Positions 1-9,297 are shown, numbered from the stretch's first letter. The stretch: DNA of 60,380 bases from Niabella sp. (GCF_030150205.1 NZ_JASLGT010000031.1:1-60380), one strand, 5' to 3'. Notes: generated by a model not told the origin, from the sequence alone. Translations and numbers: made by a program.

Positions 1-1
1 A

Positions 2-154
2 TTTTTAAAACAACAGATGCGTAAGCAGATTGAAACAGATTTTAGTATGATTAAAGCAAAAATGCTTAGAAAAGTGCATGCTGTAACAAAAAATGGATTC
101 TTGCTTAAAGTCGCTCTTTTTGTTATCGCATACACTTTCGATAAATTAACTTAA
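2..154 (+). mobile_element. C-terminal end of a transposase (partial, runs off left edge)
   Basis: An open frame with no start inside the window encodes about 50 residues and stops with TAA at 152-154. It contains ETDFSMIKAKMLRK, AVTKNGFLLKVALF and a final AYTFDKL. This resembles the C-terminal end of DDE transposases of the IS4/IS5 type, where a basic segment follows the catalytic Glu and a hydrophobic helix closes the protein. The family is an inference from this short tail only. The following 37 bases to the next gene should hold the element's right inverted repeat, but the partner end lies outside the window. Confidence 0.5.
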
Positions 155-191
155 CTGGCAACTTAAATTATTTAATTAAAATGAAATAGAT

Positions 192-620
192 ATGAGTTCG
201 AAAGAAATATTCATTTGTTGTTTCATATTTCTATGTAGTAATATTTGCTACGCTCAAAGAGATTCCTTGAATAAGTCAACCACAGTGAATTCAGCAACGA
301 AAGCAGTAATCTTGAAGGCAGCTCAAAAGCAACGTGATGAGCGAAGTAAGGCAATTAGATTGGACAGGGCACGGAAAATTGCTGATCGTATGGCTGATAG
401 TCTAGGTTTAAGTATTAGTATGAAAACTGAAATACTTAATATAAATGAAATGCTAGAAAATCAAAAAGATCTTGCCTTTAAATCGAATCGGAATAGGGAG
501 GACATTGGTCGCGATTTAAAAAGAATTGAACGTCAGCGCGATGTATTATATCGAAATATTTTAAAGGACGATCTGTTTAATAAGTATACTTCGAAAAAGA
601 AAAATCTTCTTAATCCATAA
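192..620 (+). CDS. Small secreted protein, unknown function
   Basis: A 142-residue protein begins with a short hydrophobic signal sequence (IFICCFIFLCSNICYA, then QRDS), so export to the periplasm is likely. The mature part is highly charged, rich in Lys, Arg, Asp and Glu, and predicted helical or coiled. The layout (signal peptide, charged helices, periodic Arg/Asp) resembles small Bacteroidota periplasmic proteins of Spy-like type, but I do not recognise a family. The base composition is AT-rich, unlike the housekeeping genes after 6 kb and like the rest of the left flank. A terminator hairpin lies about 120 bases after the stop, so it is probably transcribed alone. Confidence 0.6.
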   Translation: MSSKEIFICCFIFLCSNICYAQRDSLNKSTTVNSATKAVILKAAQKQRDERSKAIRLDRARKIADRMADSLGLSISMKTEILNINEMLENQKDLAFKSNRNREDIGRDLKRIERQRDVLYRNILKDDLFNKYTSKKKNLLNP

Positions 621-738
621 ATTGGAAGCAAAATATGAGATTGGGAATTTGGACTAATTAATCTTCAGATTTGAGTTCTTTTGTTGGGGTGTATATCTTT
701 ATTTCTTTTTTGTCTTCCAATAAAATACGACGTACAGC

Positions 739-772
739 AAAAAAAATACGTATCAGTGCGTATTTTTTTTTT
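739..772 (+). terminator. Rho-independent terminator
   Basis: AAAAAATACG and CGTATTTTTT form a 10-bp stem around an 8-base loop, followed by more T residues. It lies downstream of the small secreted protein gene and upstream of the next one, and would end the first transcript. The A-run before the stem means it could also act in the other direction. Confidence 0.65.
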
Positions 773-907
773 GCTTTTCTTATTTTAGTTTTGAGTTGAA
801 GGTAAATTACTGCTTGTAAATTTGAATGTCCATGGCTTATATTTTTGGTTGAGCTTGAAATTTATAAATGAAAGACTTCGTTTTGATAAAAATGAAATGA
901 AAACTAT

Positions 908-1960
908 ATGAAACTAAACTCCTTTTTTACATTAATGGCGTTGGGTTTAACTGTTTGTTTATTCGCTCAACAAGAGAAAGTATTGTTGCCGCTTAATATT
1001 CAAAATAGGCAGCTGTCTGATTCAGGTAATTCGGTCGCAGGGAAAGCTTTAGAGATAGTAGACTTTACAGGAGACTCTCTTACTTTAGGTTACATGGAAA
1101 CTGCAAACAAGGGTAATGATCGGATTGCGATTACTGCACCACTTGCAAAAAATGAATATTTAAATGAAATAATTGGAAATGTTGCGGATAATATATTTTT
1201 AACACGGAACAAAAGAGGATTGCTTCTAGTTCGGGTTCTAAGTGTTGGAAAAATGTCTCCAGGAAACTATGTTCATATTAAGGCAACTTTATTTGAAAGT
1301 CCTGTAGCGGGCAATGCTTTTGTGTTGGTTAAGGAAATCGATGACATTTTTTCTAATAATTCGAGTGAAATTTCTTCTGTTCCAGCTATACTTGCAACTT
1401 CTATTCTTAACGCTATGTCAATGCCGAATGGGGCAATTTTAAATTCTTCTAATGGTGATGTTAAAACCAAAGAAGAAGTACTGAAATTTGAACAAGAAAA
1501 GTATAAGTTCATTAAAAATGGGGTTTTTAGAACAGGTATTTACATGAGTTATGAGGATTTTAAAAATGGATCTCCATCCTTCGGGCAGTTTTATTTGAGA
1601 ACAGATACTGCGTCAAAATTTGTGGAGGTTAATTCTTTTACAATAGAAGATAGCACTTTAAGACCAGTTAAGCCATGGGGAATCGCGGTTGCAAATGAGT
1701 TGTATTTGTACAACAACGGGGTGCTTTATCCAATTGAACCTTTAGGTAATAACCTTGTGTTTTCCAAATATTTGGATCCAGAAATTAGAAGGAATAATTC
1801 AATGTATTGGCGTATGAATGTTGGAAATAGGTTCAGTGAATTTCAGGCAGGGAATCCATTTGATAACAGATATGTTTTGAATTTAACGAATTATCTAAAG
1901 AAAGGAATTTCTGGAGAAGCCACAAAAGTAGATGCTGATACCGGAATGCCGGCATTGTAA
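908..1960 (+). CDS. Secreted hypothetical protein
   Basis: 350 residues with a clear signal peptide (MALGLTVCLFAQ, cleavage probably after AQ). The rest looks globular and beta-rich, with no membrane segment and no catalytic motif I recognise. The C-terminal third carries several aromatic and Asn-rich turns (NNSMYWRMN). The ATG at 908 fits the signal peptide directly. The gene is AT-rich like its neighbours. Downstream lies a relic region with no intact gene on the same strand, so it may be the last intact member of a formerly larger accessory locus. Function unknown. Confidence 0.6.
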   Translation: MKLNSFFTLMALGLTVCLFAQQEKVLLPLNIQNRQLSDSGNSVAGKALEIVDFTGDSLTLGYMETANKGNDRIAITAPLAKNEYLNEIIGNVADNIFLTRNKRGLLLVRVLSVGKMSPGNYVHIKATLFESPVAGNAFVLVKEIDDIFSNNSSEISSVPAILATSILNAMSMPNGAILNSSNGDVKTKEEVLKFEQEKYKFIKNGVFRTGIYMSYEDFKNGSPSFGQFYLRTDTASKFVEVNSFTIEDSTLRPVKPWGIAVANELYLYNNGVLYPIEPLGNNLVFSKYLDPEIRRNNSMYWRMNVGNRFSEFQAGNPFDNRYVLNLTNYLKKGISGEATKVDADTGMPAL

Positions 1961-2040
1961 GCAATCAGATGCTTTCAACGGAAATTATTTGTTAAAAAAG
2001 CAAGCAATAAAGAAGTAGTTAATATGTAACGGCCGAGGCG

Positions 2041-2783
2041 CATAATCTCCGGTATGTTGAGGTATTACAAAAAATCCTGCAGGGAACGCCGTATTCCTTC
2101 TCGCAGCGCCTGATCCAGCTGCATCACCGTTCGGTAGATTCTCTGGTGCACTTCCTGCCGGATGATCTGAAAAAAGGATATTTCGGTAAAAGAGTTTAGG
2201 AACTGAGTGCCTTTCTGGACACCGCTTCAGCAGCTGGCCGATTACCAGGTTCAGGTAGCTCAGCCAAAATTTGATTCCCTGGCAAAACTGATAAAAGATA
2301 CCGTTACCAGCAGCAGTATCCGGATCATTACGCTGGAGCAGGGTAAAAAATACCAGTGGCGGGTACGCGCAATAGGAAAAATACAGTGAGTCCTTACAAT
2401 GCTCCCTGGATGTTTTTTATACAAAACACCACCGCAAACCGAAGATACGCTTTCTACCTGCTTACGGCAGAAGCTTATCCCGACCCGTTCAGCAATGAAC
2501 TTGCTTTGGAAGAGGAAGATATTGAGCAAAAATCTTGGTTGTTTCCCAAAAAACAGGAGCGCCAACATTGAATAATCAGTCGAATTCTACAATTCAAGAA
2601 ATTCCCTTGGCTCCGATACCTGAAATAAAATGCAGTGGATATATTTATAATCCCTCCACAAAGAAAAAAACTGCAATGATTACATTAAATGGTAGGGCGA
2701 TGACGGTAAATATACATGAAAAAATAAGTGATCAGATAAAAGTATTAGATATTTCAGACCAAAAAATTGCATTAGGAGGCTAA
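2041..2783 (+). pseudogene. Relic region: fragments including a broken fibronectin-III-like domain
   Basis: No intact gene covers this stretch, but several short frames look like protein. At about 2045-2200 one frame reads QRLIQLH, FLPDDLKKGYFGKR and then stops. From 2207 a second frame contains DYQVQVAQ and KKYQWRVRA, typical strands of a fibronectin-III-like domain. It stops at 2389, while the same domain seems to continue in another frame from about 2360 with TVSPYNAPWMFFIQ. A third frame (2535-2783) ends with CSGYIYN, AMITLNG and IKVLDIS. I read this as one or more genes broken by frameshifts and stops. The last piece could be a separate short C-terminal domain. Identity of the parent genes is uncertain. 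Confidence 0.5.
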
Positions 2784-2883
2784 CATAGTGGAACTGTCAT
2801 TTTGAACGTTTATTACTTTAATGGATATTACAAATAACTGTTTTTATTTAAAGTTTATGAAGTTTTTCTAGAAATATAATTTA

Positions 2884-3564
2884 TTATGTGATTAATAAAA
2901 TGTCGAGGCTGGATGTAAAAGATATAGTAATACAAACAGAAATCCTTATGGCATTAATTAATGCGGAAGTGCTGTTGACTTTAAATTTTTTGAAAATGTT
3001 TTGACGGTGTTTATCAATAGTTCGTTTGCTTAAAAACAGTCTATCGGACATCTCTTTTGAGCTCAATCTTCTTACGATCAGGCCAATTATTTCTTGCTCT
3101 CTTTTTGTAATATGTAGGGTTTCCCGAATTTGTCCGGGTAGCTGATTGCCAATCATTTCTTGTAATCGCTGACAAACAACAATCTCTCCGGATTTAACTT
3201 GTTTAATAGCTGAAACAAGCTCTCGGGTGGAAATGTCTTTAAGTAAATATCCTATCAAATTTGATTTTTTCATATATTCAAAATATTCTATATCAGCATA
3301 ATCAAATAGAGCTATAGAAGGAATTTTAATTTCTTCGTTTTCAAGCCAGCTCATTAGGCCGTCCCTTGAGTTGATCTCCAATTGATAATCTAATAGAATA
3401 ATTTCGGGCTGTTCTGATAAAACATAGGTTTTGGCTTCATTTAAATTTCGAGCTTGTATGACTAAGGTCTTTGAGAAACTGGGAGCCGAGTGGATCATAT
3501 CTTTTAACCCCGCTCTTATAACTTCCTGGTCATCTACAATTAACAGTTTAGTTAAAGTATTCAT
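2884..3564 (-). CDS. LuxR/NarL-type response regulator (orphan)
   Basis: 226 residues from the ATG at 3564; a TTG two codons upstream is less likely. The N-terminal receiver domain has the acidic pair (LLIVDDQE), the phospho-acceptor Asp in IILLDYQ at about residue 60, and later a Lys in the LLKD segment. A LuxR-type helix-turn-helix follows (TKREQEIIGLI, LSSKEMSDRLFLSKRTIDKH, then the helix before NSTSALI). The C-terminus carries an extra hydrophobic tail (ISFTSSLDILLIT) beyond the usual end, perhaps a read-through of a decayed stop. No histidine kinase gene lies beside it, so its partner is elsewhere or lost. It would regulate transcription after phosphorylation. Confidence 0.85.
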   Translation of the reverse strand: MNTLTKLLIVDDQEVIRAGLKDMIHSAPSFSKTLVIQARNLNEAKTYVLSEQPEIILLDYQLEINSRDGLMSWLENEEIKIPSIALFDYADIEYFEYMKKSNLIGYLLKDISTRELVSAIKQVKSGEIVVCQRLQEMIGNQLPGQIRETLHITKREQEIIGLIVRRLSSKEMSDRLFLSKRTIDKHRQNIFKKFKVNSTSALINAIRISVCITISFTSSLDILLIT

Positions 3565-3897
3565 TTGCAAAAGGTTAGGTTACTATGGATCTTCTTCAAT
3601 AAAATAGCGTCATATTAGCGAATTGAATAGTTTATATTCATTAGCCAATAAACAGTAGTAGTATATAATGCTTTTTAAAGAATTTCTTTAAGGGGCAAAT
3701 TGTTCATCGTTGAATTGTTTAAAGGCCAAACGAAAAAAGAAGTTTACTGTAAAACGAAGTCTGTCAAAATTGCGTTAGCTTGCCGTTTTCATAAATTTAG
3801 TTTCCCAGTATCTTTGGTTACCTAAAGTAGGATATTAATTTGATATATCCAAAAAACTTTTTCTTTGGCAGTTGCTGCTCAATAAGGACCTTTTCTT
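3565..3897. other. Intergenic, AT-rich, no gene seen
   Basis: This 333-base stretch separates the divergent-looking response regulator start from the 3' end of the SRAP relic. It must hold the promoter of the response regulator. I see no convincing -7/-33 pair, hairpin or coding frame. Confidence 0.5.
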
Positions 3898-4790
3898 TTA
3901 GAATAATTTCAATTGTCCTTCTTCCTGGTTGTTTAAATCGCCTCCGGGCAGATCTAAAACAGGCAACTTCTGGTAGTAATGCTTTTTTAGGGGATCATGT
4001 GAATTCAAAAATCCCTTCGCAAGCGTATAATACCTCATATCCCGATATGGTAGTTGAAATTGTGCCAATTCAGCTATTCTCGCTTCCGATTTTTCACCAA
4101 AAGGCCTCGCAAGCCAAATCATCAGGTAAAATGGTTGGTTGGCGCTCCTTTTCCTCGCCCGTTTTCTCATCAACCCGGTTATGAATTTGGCAGGATACCA
4201 AGTTTCCCTTGGTGGTTAATATAGAAGCGGTATTTACTTTTTCATCAGTCAGCGCATCTTCCCACTCTTACCAGATGCCGGCTATGAAAAAATACTCCCT
4301 GTCCGCCAGTTGTATCCTGTATGGATACTGCTCAGAGGTGATGCGCGGTTCGCCGGTTTTTTTATTACGTGGAAAATATGCCGCCACTCTTAATATCCGG
4401 ATGAAAGAAATAAGCACGGCCGATGCCTTGCGGCCTGCCGGTAAACACTTCTAGGTTGTAGTATCTTCTCTGAAACCGCGTTCAAAAAGTCATACTTTAT
4501 AAACTTCCACTAGTATCCTTAAAGCCACGTCGGCCATTGAAGACCTGTTCTCTTGTTTCCCAAAACGGCCAGGAAAGTGGATCAGGGATAAAGCCCCATT
4601 CCATCTGCTTTATTTCAAAATCATCTTCCCCATTTTCATTTTTTATTGGAACTAGAACTGCAGATGGCCCAAAGTCAAAACCGTTTATTACATCCCTATT
4701 CAAAAACTGATAATTTTTCACCAGTTTTTCAAGATGCTTTAACCGGATAAACTCGCTCTTTGTTACTTTTTGCCCATTGTAATAACACAT
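3898..4790 (-). pseudogene. Broken SRAP-family (YedK/HMCES) gene
   Basis: Reading leftward from ATG at 4790, a frame begins MCYYNGQ, the hallmark start of SRAP proteins, whose Cys2 forms a covalent link with abasic DNA. It continues through MEWGFIPDPLSWPFW and FNGRRGF and stops near 4497. The middle (about 4180-4440) still encodes TGEPR, YPYRIQLADREYFF and AGIW, followed by an in-frame TAG. The C-terminal part reopens in another frame at 4173-3898 (NQPFYLMI, PYRDMRYYTLAKGF, QKLPVLDL). So family order is preserved over about 890 bases, but frameshifts and at least one stop break it. Intact members protect single-stranded DNA at abasic sites. This copy is probably not functional. Confidence 0.8.
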
Positions 4791-4974
4791 TTTATTTATT
4801 CCTTTCAGTTTAAAAATTCTTCGATTAGCTGTCCAACACCTTCCGCTTCTTTTTGCCACCCTTCCGGTACCGAAGTCCAAAAAACATTCTTATTGGCTCC
4901 CAACCACATCCGCTTGCACCTCGGGATTACCTGGACATCAAAATGCCAACGAACAAAATGTTCCCGACAAAGGG

Positions 4975-5353
4975 TGCCTGATGGTCAGTATTCAGTTGAT
5001 TTGACATTGGAGCCCAATCGAGTAGCAGAAGCGGATCCTAATACGGGCGAAATTCTATCAGACAATAGAATTCAAAAAATACCAAGTTCATTTACTGCAA
5101 GAGAGAGCAAAGCCTACATATCCCCTGATGGGGAACAATGAGGGCTAAATTAAATCCGAGCGCAGGAACACAAACTTTCGGCAGGCATTCATTTTATCTT
5201 CACGACTCTCATAAAGGCTTTTCCCATGGCTGCATTGAAGTAGGAAGAGGTTTTTTCCCAAGATTATTGAGATATACTAACTTCGAAAAGTCGTTAAATG
5301 TTATTGTTAGTTATCCTTGTAATGCTTCAACGTTGGGGAAAACTTATTATTAA
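4975..5353 (+). pseudogene. Frameshifted C-terminal L,D-transpeptidase-like (Tlde1/YkuD-type) domain
   Basis: One frame reads YSVDLTLEPNRVAEADPNTG then KIPSSFTARESKAYISPDG and ends at 5141. The adjacent frame takes over with WGTMRAKLNP, TFGRHSFYLHD, KGFSHGCIEVGRGFF and stops at 5353. Joined, these give a continuous domain with the His and Cys of the HD...SHGC motif, which is the catalytic signature of L,D-transpeptidase-like enzymes, including the Tlde1 peptidoglycan-acting effectors. The switch occurs around 5115-5140 next to short C and G runs. There is no start or delivery domain upstream, where the SRAP relic begins on the other strand. It is best read as the orphaned tail of a larger secreted protein or effector. 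Confidence 0.6.
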
Positions 5354-5357
5354 TATT

Positions 5358-5777
5358 ATGAAAACGTTCAAGAAAGTTTCGTTAATACTTTTTATCCTGT
5401 TGGCTAATTTTTGCATTTGCTATAGCCAGATACGTTTCAGCACCTTAAAGCCAGATTATCGTTTGACTGAAAAACTAACTTTTGAGCTATTTAATACATC
5501 TCCCAAGAAAGTTTATTGCATCATCGGTTTGGAGTTTTACAAGGGGGGAAACTGGCGGCCTTTAATCAATGATGTGGAGAATCCAGAATCAAAATCGAAT
5601 TTAGTAAGTATCATTTTACCGAAGGCAAAGATTCATAAAAGTCTTTCCTTAAAGAAACTATTATATGACAGAGCGTTTGAGACTTTCGATAAGTACAGAT
5701 TTAAAGTTTCATATGGCTATTCTTTAAATATCATGAAAGTCGATTGCTATTCGGAATCCTTCAAGATTCGCCCTTAA
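5358..5777 (+). CDS. Small secreted protein, candidate immunity partner
   Basis: 139 residues from the ATG at 5358. A longer frame upstream starts inside the preceding domain, but the signal peptide KVSLILFILLANFCICYSQ begins only here, which decides the start. The mature protein is a small beta-rich domain (FSTLKPDYRL, KLTFELFN, YCIIGLEFYKGGNW). The fold pattern resembles small Ig-like periplasmic proteins but no family is recognised. It starts 4 nt after the stop of the L,D-transpeptidase-like fragment, so the two were probably cotranscribed. Periplasmic immunity proteins for peptidoglycan-targeting effectors have this position and an export signal, so an immunity role is a reasonable inference, not shown. 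Confidence 0.6.
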   Translation: MKTFKKVSLILFILLANFCICYSQIRFSTLKPDYRLTEKLTFELFNTSPKKVYCIIGLEFYKGGNWRPLINDVENPESKSNLVSIILPKAKIHKSLSLKKLLYDRAFETFDKYRFKVSYGYSLNIMKVDCYSESFKIRP

Positions 5778-5831
5778 TCAAAAACTTAGGTCGTCAGGTA
5801 GTTTTCAGGTTTTTCTGAAAATTGAACTAAA

Positions 5832-6653
5832 TTATTTCCATGCCTGGCTGATTACTGCACTTATTGGCGCAACCATCGGAGCTGCTCCAAATTTCTCAGA
5901 CAGCTCGGCTTCTGTCGTATTTATGATCGCATCCACCCATGCAGGGTTCTGCCTTTTGATTGCTTCGAAAAGCGGTCCATTTTGCACAAGGCCAATCGCA
6001 GCTTCGCTTGCTGTAGCGCAAACGGAGTTCTTTTGTACTTTTTCTATGGCTATTTTTAAAAAACCTGCATCTTCTAAAAGCACTCTTATACCGGCTTCAT
6101 CATGCATGGAAGTTGCCAGGTTATGTGATGCAGCCATTATCTCTTCACAATATTTTTTTGCGGCCATCCGGGAAATATAGGACGCAGCATTATGCTCCAG
6201 TTTATCCCAGGTGGTAAACAAAAACAGGCCTTCATGTCTTAAAACACGATATGCCTCTGCAAATGCTTTTGGCTTATCCGGAACAGACATGTATCCGAAA
6301 CAACACACAATCAAATCGACACTATTGTCGCTAAAGGGAAGCTGTTGCGCATCTATAGTTTGCCATTCAATATTAAGATGTGCCAGTTTTTCCCTGGCAA
6401 CGGTAAGCATATCCTCATTAATATCTGAAGCAATTAGATGGGCGGAATCCGGGATCCGTTTTCGTATATGACGCGTAACACGGCCTGTTCCGGCGGCAAG
6501 TTCGAGCGCAACAGAAACGGCACGAAAGGGGATGCGCTCCGCCACCTCTATAGCATAGGGTTCGAAGAACATGGGGCCAAGAAACGCATCATAGCGTATG
6601 GCGCTTTGCCTTGAGGAGTCAAAAGAAGGATTTGCATTTGATGTGGTATTCAT
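5832..6653 (-). CDS. Class I SAM-dependent methyltransferase
   Basis: 273 residues. Motif I is clear (LELAAGTGRVTRHI), followed by the acidic residue after strand 2 (LIASDINEDM), then DAQQLPF and DLIVCCFGYMSVPD, the pattern of UbiE/Methyltransf_11 family enzymes. These bind S-adenosylmethionine in a Rossmann-like core and transfer a methyl group to a small molecule. The substrate cannot be told from the sequence. The protein is cytosolic, with no signal peptide. It stands alone and is transcribed away from the catalase gene, sharing a 523-base divergent intergenic region with it. Confidence 0.85.
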   Translation of the reverse strand: MNTTSNANPSFDSSRQSAIRYDAFLGPMFFEPYAIEVAERIPFRAVSVALELAAGTGRVTRHIRKRIPDSAHLIASDINEDMLTVAREKLAHLNIEWQTIDAQQLPFSDNSVDLIVCCFGYMSVPDKPKAFAEAYRVLRHEGLFLFTTWDKLEHNAASYISRMAAKKYCEEIMAASHNLATSMHDEAGIRVLLEDAGFLKIAIEKVQKNSVCATASEAAIGLVQNGPLFEAIKRQNPAWVDAIINTTEAELSEKFGAAPMVAPISAVISQAWK

Positions 6654-7176
6654 AAATTATATGCTTTATTTGTTTGCCAAAGTATAAGATAGCGTTGCTT
6701 TTTCTATACAAATGTATTGGCTTTGGTAACGCAATCGAAAAATATCACATAGTACCGTTTGAGGGGAAGCCGGCAAAGAACAGCAGGGTCAGCGCTTACG
6801 CATACAGCGACCTCGGGGGAGCGCCGGTTGGCGCAGCACAATGCAGGTGTAGCGAAATCAACCGGTCTTTTCTCCCTTTTGGCGTTGCTTATTATGAAGC
6901 GTTTCAAACAGGGGAAGAAGCTATTGCAAGAGAAAATATTTTAATCTGCAGCCGGGAATGCGCTTCGTTTGGCCTCAAAATTGCTTTTTTTGATGTAACC
7001 TTTTTTTCAATTGATAAATCAGCGGATAACATTACTCTTTAATTGCTGTGTATAAATGAATGCTGAATTTTTATCGAAGTGCTGCGGAATGCTGAGTGCA
7101 TTTTGATTTTAAAATGCTGATGTAACTTTATTAGGTCAGATCATATATTCCTAACTTAAAAACAACCCGCTTAATT
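6654..7176. other. Divergent intergenic region between methyltransferase and catalase genes
   Basis: No supported gene. A 122-codon plus-strand frame crosses most of it, but its translation has no signal, domain or sensible composition, and it overlaps equally poor minus-strand frames. The region must contain promoters for both flanking genes. The last 120 bases hold three copies of the octamer AATGCTGA. Confidence 0.5.
7059..7120 (+). repeat. Three direct AATGCTGA repeats upstream of katE
   Basis: AATGCTGA occurs at 7059-7066, 7088-7095 and 7113-7120, 29 and 25 bases apart, the last one 57 bases before the catalase ATG. Such short repeats in a promoter region can be regulator binding sites. 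No known stress regulator site was recognised. Confidence 0.35.
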
Positions 7177-9297
7177 ATGGCTAAACACGCTTCAAAAAAA
7201 GACCTGAAAATGGCAGATCTGCAATCCAGCACTACCAATGCTGCCAACCAGTTCATGACAACCGACCAGGGACTAAAAATGAATGATGACCACAATTCCC
7301 TTAAGGCAGGAGAGCGCGGTGGTACGCTTTTGGAAGACATTATCCTCAGGGAAAAAATTACCCATTTTGATCACGAACGCATCCCCGAACGCATCGTTCA
7401 TGCCAGGGGCAGCGGAGCACACGGCGTATTCCGGCTAACCAAATCATTACAGCAATATACAAAAGCAGCATTTTTAACGGATACAACACGGGAAACCCCC
7501 GTGTTTGTCCGTTTTTCGACGGTAGCGGGTTCCCGGGGTTCTACAGATCTTGCCCGCGACGTGCGGGGCTTCGCAGTAAAATTCTATACCACGGAAGGTA
7601 ATTATGACTTGGTTGGAAATAATATCCCTGTATTTTTTATACAGGATGCTATGAAATTTCCAGACCTGGTACATGCAGTAAAACCGGAACCGGATAATGA
7701 AATGCCCCAGGCGGCTTCCGCACATGATACCTTTTGGGATTTTATCTCCCTGATGCCGGAAAGTACGCATATGATTATGTGGGTTATGAGCGACCGGGCC
7801 ATTCCGCGTAGTCTCCGCATGATGGAAGGATTTGGCGTACACACGTTTCGGTTGATCAACGCAAAAGGGGAAGCCTTTTTTGTAAAATTTCACTGGAAGC
7901 CGGTATTGGGCGTGCATTCTGTAGCCTGGGATGAAGCACAGAAAATTTCCGGCAAGGACTCCGATTTTCACCGGCGCGATCTTTGGGAAGCCATTGAAGA
8001 AGGCCATTTCCCCGAATGGGACCTGGGTCTACAGATCATCCCGGAAAAGGATGAACACAAATTTGAATTTGACCTGCTGGATCCTACCAAGCTGGTACCG
8101 GAAGAGCTGGTGCCTGTGCAACACATCGGAAGGATGACACTAAACCGGAACCCGGATAATTTTTTTGCAGAAACCGAACAGGTCATGTTCAGCCCTGCCC
8201 ACCTGGTACCGGGTATTGATTTTAGCAATGACCCCCTGCTGCAGGGACGGTTGTTTTCCTATACGGATACCCAACTCTCGCGTTTGGGTGGGCCAAATTT
8301 TCACCAGATCCCTATCAACCGGTCGGTGCATACGATTTATAATAACCAACGGGACGGGCACATGCAAATGCAGATCAATAAAGGGAAAGCGGCTTATTCA
8401 CCCAACAGTATTGGCGGTGGCTGCCCCTTTCTTTCCAAAGCGGCGGAAGGAGGATTTACCAGCTACGCGGAACGGATTGATGCACGTAAAATAAGGGGGC
8501 GCAGCAAAAGTTTCCTGGATCATTTCAGCCAGGCGATCCTGTTTTATAACAGCCAGAGCGCGCCGGAACAACAGCATATAAAGGATGCCTTCAGTTTTGA
8601 ATTATCCAAGGTGACCATTCCGGAAATAAGGCAGCGGATGGTTGGTACACTCACGAATGTAAATATGGAACTGGCGCAATATGTGGCATCCAAATTGGGG
8701 TTACCCGTTCCCAAAAAAGTAATGCCTGTTATAAATGGTGCCATACCGGCAGACGGGCTTGCGAAAGATTATAATCCCATAAAGGTGAGTCCGCCGGTTG
8801 AAAAATCAGCAGCCCTAAGTATGGCTCAGCTAAAAAGCGGCAGCATCGCTACCCGTTGTATTGCCGTGTTAGCGGCCGACGGCACAGATGCGGCTATGAT
8901 TGCAGAGCTGAAAAAGAAAGCGGAGGCGAAGGGCGCTAAAATTAAAATCATTGCGCCCAACCTGGGTAGTATAAAAGCCGCCGGTAAACAGGTTATAACC
9001 GTTGATGAAACGCTGTTTAACACTGCATCGGTTTTGTTTGATGCCGTATTCATACCCGGAGGGGTAAAAGCCATCGAGGCGCTTCGGGAAGAGCCGGACG
9101 CCCTGCATTTTGTAAACGAGCAATTCCGGCATTGCAAGGCAATCGGCGCCGCACCGGATGCAGCTCCGTTCATACAAAATACGTTCGTAAAAGAAGGGGC
9201 TGGTATTTCATCAGACGGGAACATCGACCGGTTTCTAAAGGACCTCGGCCTGCATCGCTTTTGGGAACGGGAAATGGAACGGAAAGTACCGGCATAA
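7177..9297 (+). CDS. katE: Large-subunit catalase (HPII type)
   Basis: 706 residues, the length of clade-2 large-subunit catalases. The catalase core has the distal His in the RIVHARGSGAHG segment, the VRFSTVAGSRGS block, and the proximal heme-ligand Tyr in RLFSYTDTQLSRLG, followed by FHQIPINR. After about residue 550 comes the extra C-terminal flavodoxin/DJ-1-like domain (RCIAVLAADGTD, DAVFIPGG) typical of HPII. The enzyme decomposes hydrogen peroxide to water and oxygen in the cytosol, usually as a tetramer. There is no signal peptide. The ATG at 7177 has no obvious Shine-Dalgarno sequence; another Met at residue 12 could also serve. It is monocistronic, with a strong terminator 45 bases downstream. 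Confidence 0.97.
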   Translation: MAKHASKKDLKMADLQSSTTNAANQFMTTDQGLKMNDDHNSLKAGERGGTLLEDIILREKITHFDHERIPERIVHARGSGAHGVFRLTKSLQQYTKAAFLTDTTRETPVFVRFSTVAGSRGSTDLARDVRGFAVKFYTTEGNYDLVGNNIPVFFIQDAMKFPDLVHAVKPEPDNEMPQAASAHDTFWDFISLMPESTHMIMWVMSDRAIPRSLRMMEGFGVHTFRLINAKGEAFFVKFHWKPVLGVHSVAWDEAQKISGKDSDFHRRDLWEAIEEGHFPEWDLGLQIIPEKDEHKFEFDLLDPTKLVPEELVPVQHIGRMTLNRNPDNFFAETEQVMFSPAHLVPGIDFSNDPLLQGRLFSYTDTQLSRLGGPNFHQIPINRSVHTIYNNQRDGHMQMQINKGKAAYSPNSIGGGCPFLSKAAEGGFTSYAERIDARKIRGRSKSFLDHFSQAILFYNSQSAPEQQHIKDAFSFELSKVTIPEIRQRMVGTLTNVNMELAQYVASKLGLPVPKKVMPVINGAIPADGLAKDYNPIKVSPPVEKSAALSMAQLKSGSIATRCIAVLAADGTDAAMIAELKKKAEAKGAKIKIIAPNLGSIKAAGKQVITVDETLFNTASVLFDAVFIPGGVKAIEALREEPDALHFVNEQFRHCKAIGAAPDAAPFIQNTFVKEGAGISSDGNIDRFLKDLGLHRFWEREMERKVPA

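Noticed and set aside
6674..7042. 122-codon plus-strand frame upstream of katE
   Set aside because: No signal, domain or typical composition; overlapping frames on the other strand are equally open, and the region is the divergent promoter spacer.
8544..9224. Minus-strand frames opposite katE
   Set aside because: Their amino acid composition reflects antisense of the catalase C-terminal domain.
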